Shown here: positions 28,942 to 38,139 of the stretch, in pieces
How positions within the stretch are numbered: the first letter of the stretch is position 1
Layout: each line of letters opens with the position of its first letter
NCBI RefSeq assembly: GCF_002848135.1
Contig: NZ_PKGB01000013.1
Span: 1 to 64,000 of the forward strand
Source: Hydrogenovibrio sp. SC-1
Lineage (GTDB): Bacteria > Pseudomonadota > Gammaproteobacteria > Thiomicrospirales > Thiomicrospiraceae
Length of the DNA stretch: 64,000 nucleotides
Reading direction: 5' to 3'
Notes under the pieces: generated by a model
Seen by the model: only the letters and a program-made list of their open reading frames with translations
Told to the model about the DNA's origin: nothing
The model's database searches: none
Position numbers and translations under genes: made by a program

Positions 28942-29628
28942 ATGACTCAGCAAAAAATTCATCCAGGCTTTGTTTTAATCGATTTAGATGGAACCTTGAT
29001 TGATAGTGTTCCAGATCTAGCCTATTGCGTTGATGAAATGATGAAGCAACTGGATATGCCAGTGCGTGGCGAAGCAGCGGTCAGAAATTGGGTAGGCAAT
29101 GGCGTTCAACGATTGACCGAAAGAGCGCTAATCAACTCAGTAGAGGGTATGCCTGATCCGCAGTTAATGGAAAAAGCCTATCCCATTTTCTTAGATTTAT
29201 ATAAAGAGAATACCTCACAACGAAGTCGTGTATACGATGGCGTGGTTGAAGGGATTGAATGGATGAAAGCACAAGGTTATCGCGTTGCTTGTGTCACCAA
29301 TAAGGCTGAGGCCTTTACGGTTCCTTTATTAAAAGATAAGGGGTTGTATGAATATTTCGAAGTGGTTGTTTCGGGCGATACCTGTGCTGAGAAAAAACCC
29401 CATCCAATGCCGTTATTATTTGCTGCTGAACAATTAGGTGTATCTCCTGAGAATGCCTTAATGATTGGCGATTCTCGTTCAGACGTGAAAGCGGCGAGAG
29501 CAGCAAGCTTTCACATCTTTTGTATGACGTATGGTTATAATCATGGTGAAGATATTCGTGACTATGAGCCCGATGCGGTCATGGATTCTTTTATGGAACT
29601 GCCAAACTATTTAGTGGCGAAACCCTAA
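28942..29628 (+). CDS. gph: Phosphoglycolate phosphatase, HAD family
   Basis: This enzyme dephosphorylates 2-phosphoglycolate, the toxic product of RuBisCO oxygenation or of DNA repair. The 228-residue product shows HAD motif I as DLDGTLIDS (nucleophile D14, D16), motif II in CVTNK, and the late IGDSRSDVKAARAA. The cap domain fits the Gph/CbbZ subgroup. ATG 28942 with GGAAA nine bases upstream is chosen over the in-frame ATG at 28897, which overlaps the region just after the terminator. Next to rpe, as in many proteobacteria, it precedes the trp genes (the rpe-gph-trpE order is a familiar one). Confidence 0.93.
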   Translation: MTQQKIHPGFVLIDLDGTLIDSVPDLAYCVDEMMKQLDMPVRGEAAVRNWVGNGVQRLTERALINSVEGMPDPQLMEKAYPIFLDLYKENTSQRSRVYDGVVEGIEWMKAQGYRVACVTNKAEAFTVPLLKDKGLYEYFEVVVSGDTCAEKKPHPMPLLFAAEQLGVSPENALMIGDSRSDVKAARAASFHIFCMTYGYNHGEDIRDYEPDAVMDSFMELPNYLVAKP

Positions 29629-29664
29629 ACGGCTAATCCCACGAGTGTAAGGAGAATCACCAGA

Positions 29665-29805
29665 ATGATATCGTTTCTTAGAGCCTTTTTAACGGTGCTG
29701 ACGCGACCGTTTTGGTGTTCATTCTCCGGTGTCTATCAATACTTTCGACTCAATCGCTATATCCGCGTTGAATCTAAGCGCACGTTAAAAACGAGACGCC
29801 CATGA
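29665..29805 (+). CDS. Small basic 46-residue ORF overlapping trpE
   Basis: This 47-codon frame has a strong Shine-Dalgarno (AAGGAG, 29649-29654, ten bases before the ATG). Its TGA overlaps the trpE ATG as ATGA, the normal arrangement for translational coupling. The product begins [15 protein letters not shown] and ends in a basic tail with KRTLKTRRP. It has one tryptophan (W17) and a moderately hydrophobic N-terminal half, and I do not recognise it. It fills most of the otherwise empty gph-trpE gap. It could be a real small protein, or a coupling ORF whose translation delivers ribosomes to trpE. It does not look like a classical trp leader peptide, which would carry tandem Trp codons followed by alternative hairpins. 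Confidence 0.55.
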   Translation: MISFLRAFLTVLTRPFWCSFSGVYQYFRLNRYIRVESKRTLKTRRP

Positions 29806-31307
29806 CACAGCAGCACTTTACCCAACTTCATCAGCAAGGTTACCAAACCGCGCCAGTCATGCGCACCATCTTATCCGATTATGACACACCCTTAAGTGTG
29901 TACCATAAGGTGGCGAACCAGCCAAATAGTTATTTGTTTGAGTCGGTACAGGGTGGTGATAAATGGGGACGTTATTCCATTATTGGATTGCCGTGTCAAA
30001 AGCGACTAGAAATTATTGGTCATCAAGTTTCTTTGTTTGATGGTGAGCAATTATTAGAGCAACAAATGACCGACGATCCTTTGGCGTGGGTTGCGGCTTT
30101 TCAATCTCGGTTTAAAGTGTATCAGCAGCCTGGATTACCTGCTTTTACAGGCGGGTTAGTGGGCTATTTTGGTTATGATACAATTCGCTATATTGAGCCA
30201 AGACTTCAAGATTCGCAACCTGAAAGGGATGATATAGAGGCCGCTGATATTCAGCTTTTAGTATCAGAAGAAATCGTGGTATTTGATAATCTTAGTGGCC
30301 AGGTTCATGTGATTGTTCACGCGGATCTATCGCAGCAGGATGCACTTGCTAAGGCAGAAGCGCGCGTAGCCGAGATTGCAGAAATGATTAATCAACCGAT
30401 GTTGGTGCCTAATGATCTTCCCCAAGAAGAGACCTTGACCGAACAAGATTTTGAATCGAGCTTTGGGGAAGAGGCATTTAAAGCGGCCGTGGCAAAAATT
30501 AAAGAGTATATTTTAGCCGGCGATGCGATGCAGGTGGTCATTTCACAGCAAATGGCAGTTGATTTTAATGCTTCGCCAATTGATCTTTACCGTGCTTTGC
30601 GCTATCTGAATCCTTCCCCTTATATGTTCTTTTTAGATTTAGGCGATTTACAAATCGTGGGGTCTTCTCCTGAAATACTCGTTCGCCTGGAGGACAATAA
30701 GGTGACGGTTCGACCGATTGCCGGAACCCGTCGTCGAGGTCTGACGCCAGAAAAAGATCAAGCGTTGGAAGCTGATCTCCTATCAGATCCTAAAGAATTA
30801 GCTGAACATTTGATGTTGATTGATTTAGGGCGTAATGATGTTGGGCGAATAGCCCAAGTTGGAAGCGTTGAGTTGACGGAGAAGATGATCGTTGAACGCT
30901 ATTCTCACGTCATGCACATTGTTTCCAATGTGAATGGTCAAGCCAAGCCTGGAATGTCGGCACTAGATGTATTAAGAGCGACCTTCCCCGCCGGAACCGT
31001 TTCCGGCGCGCCAAAAATTCGGGCAATGGAAATTATTGATGAATTGGAACCGGTCAAACGTGGCGTTTATGCTGGAGCGGTTGGGTATTTAGGGTGGCAT
31101 GGCAATATGGATACGGCAATTGCTATTCGTACCGCCGTGATTAAAGAGGGTCGTTTATTTGTTCAGGCCGGTGCCGGAGTGGTTGCAGATTCGAATCCGC
31201 AACTGGAATGGGATGAAACGATGAATAAAGGCCGTGCAATCTTTAAGGCTGCAGAGTTTGTGACAAATGGATTAAAGACCGACAATCCAGATGTCGGACA
31301 TCGTTAA
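29802..31307 (+). CDS. trpE: Anthranilate synthase component I
   Basis: This enzyme makes anthranilate from chorismate using ammonia delivered by TrpG. The 501-residue product has the N-terminal feedback region with [17 protein letters not shown], close to the tryptophan-binding LLES motif. The C-terminal chorismate-binding domain includes [33 protein letters not shown] and [23 protein letters not shown]. Its ATG overlaps the TGA of the 46-residue ORF. trpG follows after 23 bases, then trpD and trpC; trpB, trpA and trpF are elsewhere. Confidence 0.97.
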   Translation: MTQQHFTQLHQQGYQTAPVMRTILSDYDTPLSVYHKVANQPNSYLFESVQGGDKWGRYSIIGLPCQKRLEIIGHQVSLFDGEQLLEQQMTDDPLAWVAAFQSRFKVYQQPGLPAFTGGLVGYFGYDTIRYIEPRLQDSQPERDDIEAADIQLLVSEEIVVFDNLSGQVHVIVHADLSQQDALAKAEARVAEIAEMINQPMLVPNDLPQEETLTEQDFESSFGEEAFKAAVAKIKEYILAGDAMQVVISQQMAVDFNASPIDLYRALRYLNPSPYMFFLDLGDLQIVGSSPEILVRLEDNKVTVRPIAGTRRRGLTPEKDQALEADLLSDPKELAEHLMLIDLGRNDVGRIAQVGSVELTEKMIVERYSHVMHIVSNVNGQAKPGMSALDVLRATFPAGTVSGAPKIRAMEIIDELEPVKRGVYAGAVGYLGWHGNMDTAIAIRTAVIKEGRLFVQAGAGVVADSNPQLEWDETMNKGRAIFKAAEFVTNGLKTDNPDVGHR

Positions 31308-31330
31308 TGGCCAAGGGAAAATAAAATAAC

Positions 31331-31909
31331 ATGTTGTTAATGATTGATAATTACGATTCGTTTACCTATAACTTAGTGCAATATTTTGGTGAGTTGGGTC
31401 AGGATGTCCATGTCCATCGCAATGACCAAATTAATATCGAAACCATTGAAATGCTTGCACCAGATTACTTGGTGATTTCACCCGGCCCTTGTACCCCGAA
31501 TGAGGCGGGGATATCGATTGCTGCAATCCAGCATTTTGCGGGTAAAATTCCGATTTTAGGTGTGTGTTTAGGGCACCAAAGCATCGGCCAGGCTTTTGGC
31601 GGTCAGATTATTCGCGCCAAACAAGTGATGCATGGTAAAACGTCCCCGGTATATCATCACAATTTGGGAGTTTTTAAAGGGTTGCCGAACCCTGTAGAGA
31701 CCACTCGCTATCATTCGTTAGTAATAGAACAATCGAGTTTGCCAGACTGCTTGGAAGTGACCGCTTGGACGCAAACTGAAAACGGCGATCAAGATGAGAT
31801 TATGGGGGTGAGACATAAAACCTTGCCGATTGAAGGGGTGCAATTTCATCCAGAATCCATTTTGACCGAACAGGGTCATGCAATGTTGAAAAACTTTTTA
31901 GAGCAATAA
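31331..31909 (+). CDS. trpG: Anthranilate synthase component II (glutamine amidotransferase)
   Basis: This is the glutaminase subunit that feeds ammonia to TrpE. The 192-residue class I amidotransferase has the catalytic triad C79 (GVCLGHQS), H173 and E175 (FHPES) and the N-terminal [15 protein letters not shown] motif. It is separate from trpD, unlike the fused enterobacterial form. It may also serve folate synthesis as PabA, since trpG-type proteins are often shared. It lies 23 bases after trpE and 33 bases before trpD. Confidence 0.96.
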   Translation: MLLMIDNYDSFTYNLVQYFGELGQDVHVHRNDQINIETIEMLAPDYLVISPGPCTPNEAGISIAAIQHFAGKIPILGVCLGHQSIGQAFGGQIIRAKQVMHGKTSPVYHHNLGVFKGLPNPVETTRYHSLVIEQSSLPDCLEVTAWTQTENGDQDEIMGVRHKTLPIEGVQFHPESILTEQGHAMLKNFLEQ

Positions 31910-31942
31910 GCTGTGCGCGCTCGCTAACTGTTAGGATTGAAC

Positions 31943-32965
31943 ATGTCATTACGAGAAGCTTTAGAACAATTATTAAGACGTGAAGATTTTACCGCTGAAC
32001 AAATGCAAGCCGTTATGCAAGAACTTATGTCAGGTTCTGCCACGCCGGCACAAATTGCGGCGATTCTAATTGCGCTTCGAGCGAAAGGTGAAACAGTGAC
32101 AGAGGTCAGTGCCGCAGCATCGGTGATGCGATCCTTAGCAACGCCTGTTCATATTGAACAGAAAACCCACTTAGTTGATACTTGCGGCACAGGCGGAGAT
32201 GGCGCCAATACCTTTAATATTTCTACTGCATCGGCTTTTGTTTCCGCCGCTGCGGGGGCAAAGGTTGCTAAGCATGGTAATCGTTCGGTATCCAGTCAGT
32301 CTGGTAGTGCCGATTTACTGGAACAAGCGGGTGTCAATCTCAACTTAACCCCCGATCAGGTTAGCCAATGTGTGGAACAAGTTGGGGTTGGTTTTATGTT
32401 TGCGCCGGCGCATCACAGTGCGATGAAGCATGTGATTGGTGTACGCCGTGAAATCGGCGTCAGAACCATTTTTAATCAGTTGGGACCTTTGACGAATCCA
32501 GCACAGGCACCCGCACAGGTGTTAGGCGTTTATGATGCCGCTTTGCTAAGACCTTTTGCCGAGGTATTATCAAACCTGGGTTCTCGACACGTGATGGTAG
32601 TACATGCGGAAGATGGCTTGGATGAGATCAGTATTGCCAGTGTGACACAGGTTGTTGAACTTAAAGAGGGTCAGATTACCGAATGGCAAATTAATCCGGC
32701 AGACTTTGAGATACATCATGCGGATTTAACCGCCTTACAAATTCAATCTTCGGCAGACAGTTTGGAGATTATTCAAGCTGTTTTTGATAATCAACACCCT
32801 GCAGCAGTTGATATTGTCAGCTTGAATGCTGGTGCTTCCATTTATGTGGCAGGCCTAGCACCAACCTATCAAGATGGGGTCGCCAAGGCTCGTGCGGTGA
32901 TTGCTGATGGCTCAGCCAAACAGCTTTTTGCTGACTTTATTAACCTAACCAACCAATTTAAATAG
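31943..32965 (+). CDS. trpD: Anthranilate phosphoribosyltransferase
   Basis: This enzyme attaches phosphoribose from PRPP to anthranilate. The 340-residue product contains the PRPP-binding CGTGGDGANTFNIST and the KHGNRSVSSQSGSADLLE region, plus the later GPLTNPA segment. AGGA six bases before ATG 31943 supports this start over the TTG two codons upstream. A palindrome of the CCAGGCCTGG family lies eight bases after the stop, between trpD and trpC. Confidence 0.96.
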   Translation: MSLREALEQLLRREDFTAEQMQAVMQELMSGSATPAQIAAILIALRAKGETVTEVSAAASVMRSLATPVHIEQKTHLVDTCGTGGDGANTFNISTASAFVSAAAGAKVAKHGNRSVSSQSGSADLLEQAGVNLNLTPDQVSQCVEQVGVGFMFAPAHHSAMKHVIGVRREIGVRTIFNQLGPLTNPAQAPAQVLGVYDAALLRPFAEVLSNLGSRHVMVVHAEDGLDEISIASVTQVVELKEGQITEWQINPADFEIHHADLTALQIQSSADSLEIIQAVFDNQHPAAVDIVSLNAGASIYVAGLAPTYQDGVAKARAVIADGSAKQLFADFINLTNQFK

Positions 32966-32972
32966 CAAAACG

Positions 32973-32984
32973 CCCAGGCCTGGG
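32973..32984. repeat. CCAGGCCTGG palindrome, copy 6
   Basis: CCCAGGCCTGGG lies in the 55-base trpD-trpC gap, within ten bases of the trpD stop. The flanks AAAACG and TGTTTT extend the symmetry with a single G-T type mismatch, giving a terminator-like hairpin in the middle of the trp genes. Confidence 0.8.
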
Positions 32985-33020
32985 TGTTTTCTATGGCATT
33001 TATTTGACTAGAGACAAACC

Positions 33021-33824
33021 ATGAATCAGACGCCAGATATTCTTAAGAAGATTATTTTTCGCAAGCTAGAAGAAATACAGCAAAACTGTGAAAAAACCCC
33101 CTTGCGCGAAATGAAGCAGAAGGCGTTGATGATGACGACCTCTCCGACGCGTGGTTTCGCTGATGCTTTGCAAGCGAAATTGGATCAAGGCCAATCAGCG
33201 GTGATCGCGGAAATCAAAAAAGCTTCGCCCAGTAAGGGTGTTTTACGTGATCCTTTTAATCCGGTTGAAATTGCACAGAGTTATCAAGCCCATGGCGCGG
33301 CGTGTTTATCGGTATTGACTGACCAGGACTTCTTTCAGGGGTCAAATGAATACTTACAAGCGGTTCGTGCTGCTGTGGACTTACCGATTATTCGTAAAGA
33401 CTTTATTGTCGATGATTATCAAGTGTATGAAGCTCGGGTCATCGGTGCCGACTGCATCTTATTGATTGCAGCAGCCATTGGTGATGCTCAGTTGTACGAG
33501 CTAACAGAAACCTCAATGCAGCTGGGAATGGATGTGTTGGTTGAGGTGCATAATGAAGCTGAGATGGAACGGGCTTTACGTTTGCCATTACCGATGATTG
33601 GCATTAATAACCGTGACCTCCATACGTTTGATGTTTCATTAGAAACGACGATTCGAATGTTGGATATGATTGATGATGACCGAATCGTGATTACGGAAAG
33701 TGGCATTTTAACGCCAAAAGATGTGGCGACTATGCGCGCCCATCATGTCAACAGTTTCCTGGTCGGTGAAGCCTTTATGCGCGCTGACAACCCTGGTGAA
33801 AAGTTGGCTGAGCTATTTCAATAG
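33021..33824 (+). CDS. trpC: Indole-3-glycerol phosphate synthase
   Basis: This enzyme closes the indole ring from the Amadori intermediate CdRP. The 267-residue monofunctional TIM barrel has [16 protein letters not shown] (substrate and catalytic lysine region), [37 protein letters not shown] and VITESGI. It lacks the fused TrpF domain of enteric bacteria. The Shine-Dalgarno is weak. No clear terminator follows; 299 bases separate it from the chosen speD start. Confidence 0.96.
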   Translation: MNQTPDILKKIIFRKLEEIQQNCEKTPLREMKQKALMMTTSPTRGFADALQAKLDQGQSAVIAEIKKASPSKGVLRDPFNPVEIAQSYQAHGAACLSVLTDQDFFQGSNEYLQAVRAAVDLPIIRKDFIVDDYQVYEARVIGADCILLIAAAIGDAQLYELTETSMQLGMDVLVEVHNEAEMERALRLPLPMIGINNRDLHTFDVSLETTIRMLDMIDDDRIVITESGILTPKDVATMRAHHVNSFLVGEAFMRADNPGEKLAELFQ

Positions 33825-33932
33825 CACTGAAAAGCCTGGACGCGGGGTCTAATACAAAGATCATTTACGAAATTGTTAAATTTATTCTGTTATATCAATC
33901 AATTAAAGATTAAATATTTTTATAAAAAAGAC

Positions 33933-33962
33933 TTGCATTGTTCAAAAAAAGCGGAATAATAC
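33933..33962 (+). promoter_or_regulatory. Candidate promoter upstream of speD with long leader
   Basis: TTGCAT (33933-33938), an 18-base spacer and TAATAC (33957-33962) form a plausible sigma-70 promoter in the AT-rich gap after trpC. It would give a leader of about 155 bases before the speD ATG, with no T-tailed hairpin that I can see. The rest of the 33825-34123 gap shows no gene. Confidence 0.4.
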
Positions 33963-34123
33963 GCTGTCCTTTTTTCCAAAAGAAAAATGGTTATTTCCTC
34001 ACCTAACGTTATGAAATGAAAGGTGGTTGGGGTTCATCAAACTATGCCTTTGTTTGTGAACTATTATTAATCATTCATCCGTATGCATTTCTTTTCTGCG
34101 GGTGTTTTATAAGGTACCTCTTA

Positions 34124-34621
34124 ATGCCTAATTCAGAAAACGTCCTGGTCACGGGTAACGACCATTTTGAAGTGATTGAAAAAACCACTGTGATTGATGA
34201 TAGCTGGCCTACTCATGATCAAGCAGTTGAAGATCAAACCCTGGACCATTTTATTTGCCGTGATGGCAAAACCTTTGCCGGAACCCATTTAATTGCCGAT
34301 TTTTGGGGCGCATCTCATTTAGATGATTTACCACGAATGGAAAAAGCCCTACGTGAGGCGGTTGAAAGTGCCAAAGCCACTTTATTACATATTCATTTGC
34401 ACCACTTTACGCCAAATGGTGGTATTTCGGGGGTGGCGGTATTGGCAGAATCTCATATTAGTGTCCATAGTTGGCCTGAACGCAATTACGCAGCATTTGA
34501 TGTGTTTATGTGCGGTGACTCTGAACCTGAAAAGGCGATTGCTGTATTACAAGCCGCCTTTACCCCGACTCAGGTTCAAGTCGATAACCTAATGAGAGGA
34601 GAAGTGGTTGATGTCAGCTAG
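34124..34621 (+). CDS. speD: S-adenosylmethionine decarboxylase proenzyme
   Basis: This pyruvoyl enzyme supplies decarboxylated SAM for spermidine synthesis. From ATG 34124 (AAGG nine bases upstream) the product is 165 residues, a short-form SpeD with a bacterial/archaeal-style core. The self-cleavage site is visible as [12 protein letters not shown], cleaving before S110 to form the pyruvoyl group. A conserved cysteine lies in [10 protein letters not shown]. The reading frame stays open to 34016, adding a hydrophobic stretch, but no Shine-Dalgarno supports that start. The 3' end overlaps speE by 11 bases, so the genes are coupled. Confidence 0.93.
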   Translation: MPNSENVLVTGNDHFEVIEKTTVIDDSWPTHDQAVEDQTLDHFICRDGKTFAGTHLIADFWGASHLDDLPRMEKALREAVESAKATLLHIHLHHFTPNGGISGVAVLAESHISVHSWPERNYAAFDVFMCGDSEPEKAIAVLQAAFTPTQVQVDNLMRGEVVDVS

Positions 34622-35480
34622 TACGCAAACAGCAAAAAAGTATCTAGAAACACTTTACCCTAGTTGGGGGCAGCAATTTGTTATTGACGAAGTGTTGTTT
34701 GAAGTGGATACAGGGCACCAGCATTTGGTTATTTTTAAAAATGATCAATGGGGCACTGTAATGGCATTGGATGGCGTGATTCAAACGACTGAAAAAGATG
34801 AGTTTATCTATCATGAGATGATGACACATGTGCCGATGCTGGCGCATGGCCATGCCAAAAAGGTGCTGATTATTGGCGGAGGCGATGGAGGTATTTTACG
34901 AGAGGTACTGAAGCATTCCTGCGTCGAGTCGGTGACCCAGGTAGAAATTGATCAACAGGTGATTGATATGTGTGTTCAGTATTTGCCGAATCATTCAGCT
35001 GGCGCATTTGAGGATCCAAAAGCCAATATTGTGATTGCGGATGGGGTTGACTTTGTCACTGACTGTGCTGAGCAGTTTGACGTGATTATTTCAGATTCCA
35101 CCGATCCGATTGGCCCTGGAGAAGTGTTATTTACGTCGCGTTTTTACCAAGGGATTCAGCGCTGTTTAAACCCCGGCGGTGTGTTTGTAGCACAAAATGG
35201 GGTCAGCTTTATGCAAACCGATGAAGTGTTTACGACCTTTAAGCGATTGACGCCTTTATTTCAACAAGCCAGCTTCTATGCGGCGGCGGTACCCACCTAT
35301 GTCGGAGGGATAATGACATTTGCTTGGGCAACCGATCAGGCGGCATTAAAACAACAACCATTGGCAGTGATTCAGTCTCGTTATGATGCTGCGGGGATTC
35401 AAACGCGCTTTTATACGCCAGAGCTTCACCTTGGTGCTTTTGCACTTCCCAAATATGTACAAGACGCGATGCAGTCTTAA
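34611..35480 (+). CDS. speE: Spermidine synthase
   Basis: This aminopropyltransferase makes spermidine from putrescine and decarboxylated SAM. The 289-residue product has YHEMMTHVP, the cofactor-binding [28 protein letters not shown] and the substrate signature [20 protein letters not shown] lies nine bases before ATG 34611; the TTG three bases earlier has the better spacing but is the less usual start. It overlaps speD and precedes the PLP decarboxylase by 48 bases, giving a compact polyamine group. Confidence 0.95.
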   Translation: MSASTQTAKKYLETLYPSWGQQFVIDEVLFEVDTGHQHLVIFKNDQWGTVMALDGVIQTTEKDEFIYHEMMTHVPMLAHGHAKKVLIIGGGDGGILREVLKHSCVESVTQVEIDQQVIDMCVQYLPNHSAGAFEDPKANIVIADGVDFVTDCAEQFDVIISDSTDPIGPGEVLFTSRFYQGIQRCLNPGGVFVAQNGVSFMQTDEVFTTFKRLTPLFQQASFYAAAVPTYVGGIMTFAWATDQAALKQQPLAVIQSRYDAAGIQTRFYTPELHLGAFALPKYVQDAMQS

Positions 35481-35528
35481 AATCACACTTTTACTTTCAG
35501 GCAACCGTCTTTTGGAGCAAAAAATACA

Positions 35529-36725
35529 TTGAATACAGCAGAACTTGTCCAGCATTTTGCAGAACAAACACACCCGGACGAATTAGAGCAATTTGACCGT
35601 TCGACCTTAAGGGATTTATTGAAAGCGCATGAGACGCCGTTTTTGGTGTTAGATTTGCAGGAAATTGAGTATCAATATTGCGCTCTACAGAAAGCATTGC
35701 CAGGGGTTGAGTTATTTTATGCGGTGAAGTCTTTTTCCCATCCAGCCGTCATTCGTCGATTGAAGAAGCTAGGAGGCAGTTTCGATCTAGCAACTTCTGG
35801 TGAAGTAGACTTGGTGAAAGGGCTTGGGATTGTGGGAGATCAATGCATTCATACCCATCCGATTAAGAAAGACCGTGAAATTCGTCATGCATTGGAATTT
35901 GGCTGTCGTCGTTTTGTGGTAGACAACCCTGACGAGGTGTTGAAGTTTATTCCTTATAAAGACGAAGTGGAACTGATGATACGCGTCAGTTTCCGAAGTC
36001 AGGATGCGACGGTGGATTTGTCTCGAAAATTTGGTTCTGCGCTGGAAGAATTACCAGGCCTGGTCAATTTGGCGGTGGAAAATGGTTTAACGGTGTCTGG
36101 CTTGTCATTTCATGTTGGATCTCAGTCATTGTCGCCTTTTGCGCAGGTCAATGCCATTCAAGCATCAGCGGCGGCGATGAAAGAAATGCGGCACGTCCAT
36201 TGGAAATGGTTGGACATAGGCGGCAGTTTCCCCGTGTCCTATCAGGGGCCAGTCATGCCGATTGAAGACTTTTGCGCGCCGATTGTGGAGGCGTTATCTG
36301 TCTTGCCCAAGTCGATCAAGGTGTTTGCCGAACCTGGACGGTTTATTTCCGCGCCGTCAATGATAGAAGTGGTTAGTGTGGTTGGCAAAGCTAAACGCGG
36401 TGCACGTACTTGGTATTATTTGGACGATGGGGTATATGGTGCCTTTAGTGGCCAGATGTATGATCATGCGAAATATCCGGTAGCCCCTTTAAAGCCGTTT
36501 GACCCAACCGGTGATTTTTATCCCAGTGTTTTGGCAGGGCCAACTTGTGACAGCATTGACGTGGTCGATGAAGATATCGAACTCCCTGATTTGGCGGTGG
36601 GCGATATATTGATTGCTAAACAAATGGGGGCTTATACCATTGCATCTGCTTCGGAATTTAACTATTATCCAAAGCCTAAGGTGGTGGTCGTTGAAGATTT
36701 AATCGAACACCCAGAAGACGAATAA
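35529..36725 (+). CDS. Fold-III PLP decarboxylase, ornithine/lysine type
   Basis: This 398-residue alanine-racemase-fold decarboxylase should make putrescine from ornithine (possibly cadaverine from lysine). Visible motifs are the cofactor lysine K67 in FYAVKSFSHP, FHVGSQ, DIGGSFP, the phosphate-binding EPGRF (268-272) and GPTCDSID with C340-D341. The last is the ornithine-decarboxylase signature; a diaminopimelate decarboxylase would differ there. The context after speD and speE agrees. The start appears to be TTG 35529, with GGAG 11 bases upstream; no ATG is nearby. A CCAGGCCTGG palindrome is embedded at 36053-36064. It could be annotated lysA by similarity, which I think is wrong. Confidence 0.88.
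   Translation: MNTAELVQHFAEQTHPDELEQFDRSTLRDLLKAHETPFLVLDLQEIEYQYCALQKALPGVELFYAVKSFSHPAVIRRLKKLGGSFDLATSGEVDLVKGLGIVGDQCIHTHPIKKDREIRHALEFGCRRFVVDNPDEVLKFIPYKDEVELMIRVSFRSQDATVDLSRKFGSALEELPGLVNLAVENGLTVSGLSFHVGSQSLSPFAQVNAIQASAAAMKEMRHVHWKWLDIGGSFPVSYQGPVMPIEDFCAPIVEALSVLPKSIKVFAEPGRFISAPSMIEVVSVVGKAKRGARTWYYLDDGVYGAFSGQMYDHAKYPVAPLKPFDPTGDFYPSVLAGPTCDSIDVVDEDIELPDLAVGDILIAKQMGAYTIASASEFNYYPKPKVVVVEDLIEHPEDE
36053..36064. repeat. CCAGGCCTGG palindrome, copy 7 (inside the decarboxylase gene)
   Basis: ACCAGGCCTGGT lies within the decarboxylase coding sequence, encoding LPGLV. Together with copy 5 in bioD it shows that the motif is tolerated or favoured in reading frames. Confidence 0.75.
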
Positions 36726-36735
36726 GGAAGAGAAT

Positions 36736-37152
36736 ATGACCACACAGGTAAAATGGCAGGGCGGATTATCATTTGAGGGAACGACAGAAAGTGGGCATTC
36801 CATTTTAATGGATGCAGCGCCGGAGGTCGGGGGTGAAAATAAAGGCGCTCGTCCGATGGAGCTGGTCTTGCTGGGGTTGGGCGGTTGTACCAGTATTGAT
36901 GTGATTATGATGTTGCAGAAAGCCAAACAAGCGGTTGAAGACTGTCAGGTCGACATTACATCTAAGCGTTCCGAAACCGTGCCGAAAGTCTTTACCAAAA
37001 TTCATGTCCATTTTATAGTAACGGGACAGGATCTAAATCCGAAGAAAGTCGAACGAGCGGTGAATCTGTCGGCGGAAAAATATTGCTCGGTTTCAAAAAT
37101 GCTCGAAGCCTCGGTTGAGATGTCGCACGATTTCGAGATTATTACGCTCTAA
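36736..37152 (+). CDS. OsmC-family protein
   Basis: This 138-residue protein belongs to the OsmC/Ohr superfamily, thiol peroxidases that reduce organic hydroperoxides. It carries both conserved cysteines, C51 in LGGCTSIDV and C117 in KYCSVSKML, and the ARPMELVLLGLGGC segment. It looks closer to the YhfA-like subgroup than to Ohr. An AGGAAG sequence precedes the ATG. It follows the decarboxylase by ten bases and precedes zntB by 21, so all three could be cotranscribed, although the functions are unrelated. Confidence 0.9.
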   Translation: MTTQVKWQGGLSFEGTTESGHSILMDAAPEVGGENKGARPMELVLLGLGGCTSIDVIMMLQKAKQAVEDCQVDITSKRSETVPKVFTKIHVHFIVTGQDLNPKKVERAVNLSAEKYCSVSKMLEASVEMSHDFEIITL

Positions 37153-37173
37153 TCCTTCACCAAAGGAGGCGCT

Positions 37174-38139
37174 ATGAATGGGTTGATTCATGCATTATTG
37201 CTTGATGGTCAAGGGGGTGCTCAATCATTGCCTTGGTCGGCTGTTGAGCAGTGGCGCCCTGAAGACGGTGAATTATGGCTGCACTTTGATTATGCTACCG
37301 CAGATGTAAAAACGTGGTTTCAAAGCCAAGATCAATTGGATGAGGCTATTATTGAGACGCTGTTAAGTGGTGGTTCACGCCCTAGATTTAGCCCGCAGGA
37401 AAACGGGGTGTTTATTGCATGGCGCGGGGTGAACTTGAACCCGCAATCAGACCCAGATGATATGGTTGCATTGCGTTTGTGGCGAGACGAACATCGACTG
37501 ATTTCAACCAGGAACCGGCAATTGTTGGCTGTCAGAGAAATGGTGCAGGCCTTAGAGAGAGGTCAAGGCCCCCGCACCACGGCGGAAATTCTAGTGGAAT
37601 TGGCATCCAATATGACATCAAAGATAGGTAAGGTACTCGGCGATTTTGATGAGCAAATGGCAGAACTTGAGGAGTTGGTGATTGATTCTCGTCAAGTGAC
37701 GTTGCGATCAGAATTGAGCGAGTACCGTCGTCATGTCATGGCTATGCGGCGCTATATTGCGCCACAAAAAGAAGCGCTATCGGCATTCTCAATGGAAAAG
37801 CTCGCCTGGTTAACCGGCAGTGAGAAGGTTCAGCTTCGAGAAGTGGTGGATCGGATAACACGACATTTAGAGGACTTAGAGCTATTACGGGAAAGGGCTA
37901 TAATCGCTCAAGAAGAACTGCAGAACCGAATTTCAGAAGAGTTAAATAGTCGGTTATATGTGTTATCCGTGATTACGGCAATCTTTCTACCGTTGGGATT
38001 CTTTACCGGGTTATTTGGAATCAATGTCGGCGGGATGCCAGGTACCGAAAATGCCAGTGGGTTTTGGTACGTCGTCTCGGGTATGGCGTTGCTGTTGGTT
38101 CTTCAGTTGGGCTATTTTCGCTGGCGACGTTGGCTTTAA
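37174..38139 (+). CDS. zntB: CorA-family zinc transporter ZntB
   Basis: This inner-membrane protein of the CorA/MIT superfamily has a large cytoplasmic domain and two C-terminal membrane helices. The 321-residue length and the pore signature GINVGGMPG (a ZntB-type variant of GMN) suggest zinc rather than magnesium transport. A RLWRDEHRLISTRNRQLLAV segment is typical of the subgroup. A very strong Shine-Dalgarno AAAGGAGG lies just before the ATG. Its stop overlaps the stop of the convergent metallopeptidase gene in a shared TTAA, with no intergenic terminator. Confidence 0.9.
   Translation: MNGLIHALLLDGQGGAQSLPWSAVEQWRPEDGELWLHFDYATADVKTWFQSQDQLDEAIIETLLSGGSRPRFSPQENGVFIAWRGVNLNPQSDPDDMVALRLWRDEHRLISTRNRQLLAVREMVQALERGQGPRTTAEILVELASNMTSKIGKVLGDFDEQMAELEELVIDSRQVTLRSELSEYRRHVMAMRRYIAPQKEALSAFSMEKLAWLTGSEKVQLREVVDRITRHLEDLELLRERAIIAQEELQNRISEELNSRLYVLSVITAIFLPLGFFTGLFGINVGGMPGTENASGFWYVVSGMALLLVLQLGYFRWRRWL

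Noticed and set aside
29665-29805. The 46-residue ORF as a classical trp attenuation leader peptide
   Set aside because: It has only one Trp codon, no following terminator/antiterminator pair, and overlaps the trpE start directly. A coupled small gene is more likely.
34016-34123. SpeD with a 36-residue hydrophobic N-terminal extension
   Set aside because: SpeD is a soluble enzyme of about the shorter length, and the AAGG is placed for ATG 34124.
35529-36725. Diaminopimelate decarboxylase (lysA)
   Set aside because: The GPTCDSID motif and the speD-speE neighbourhood fit ornithine/lysine decarboxylase better.
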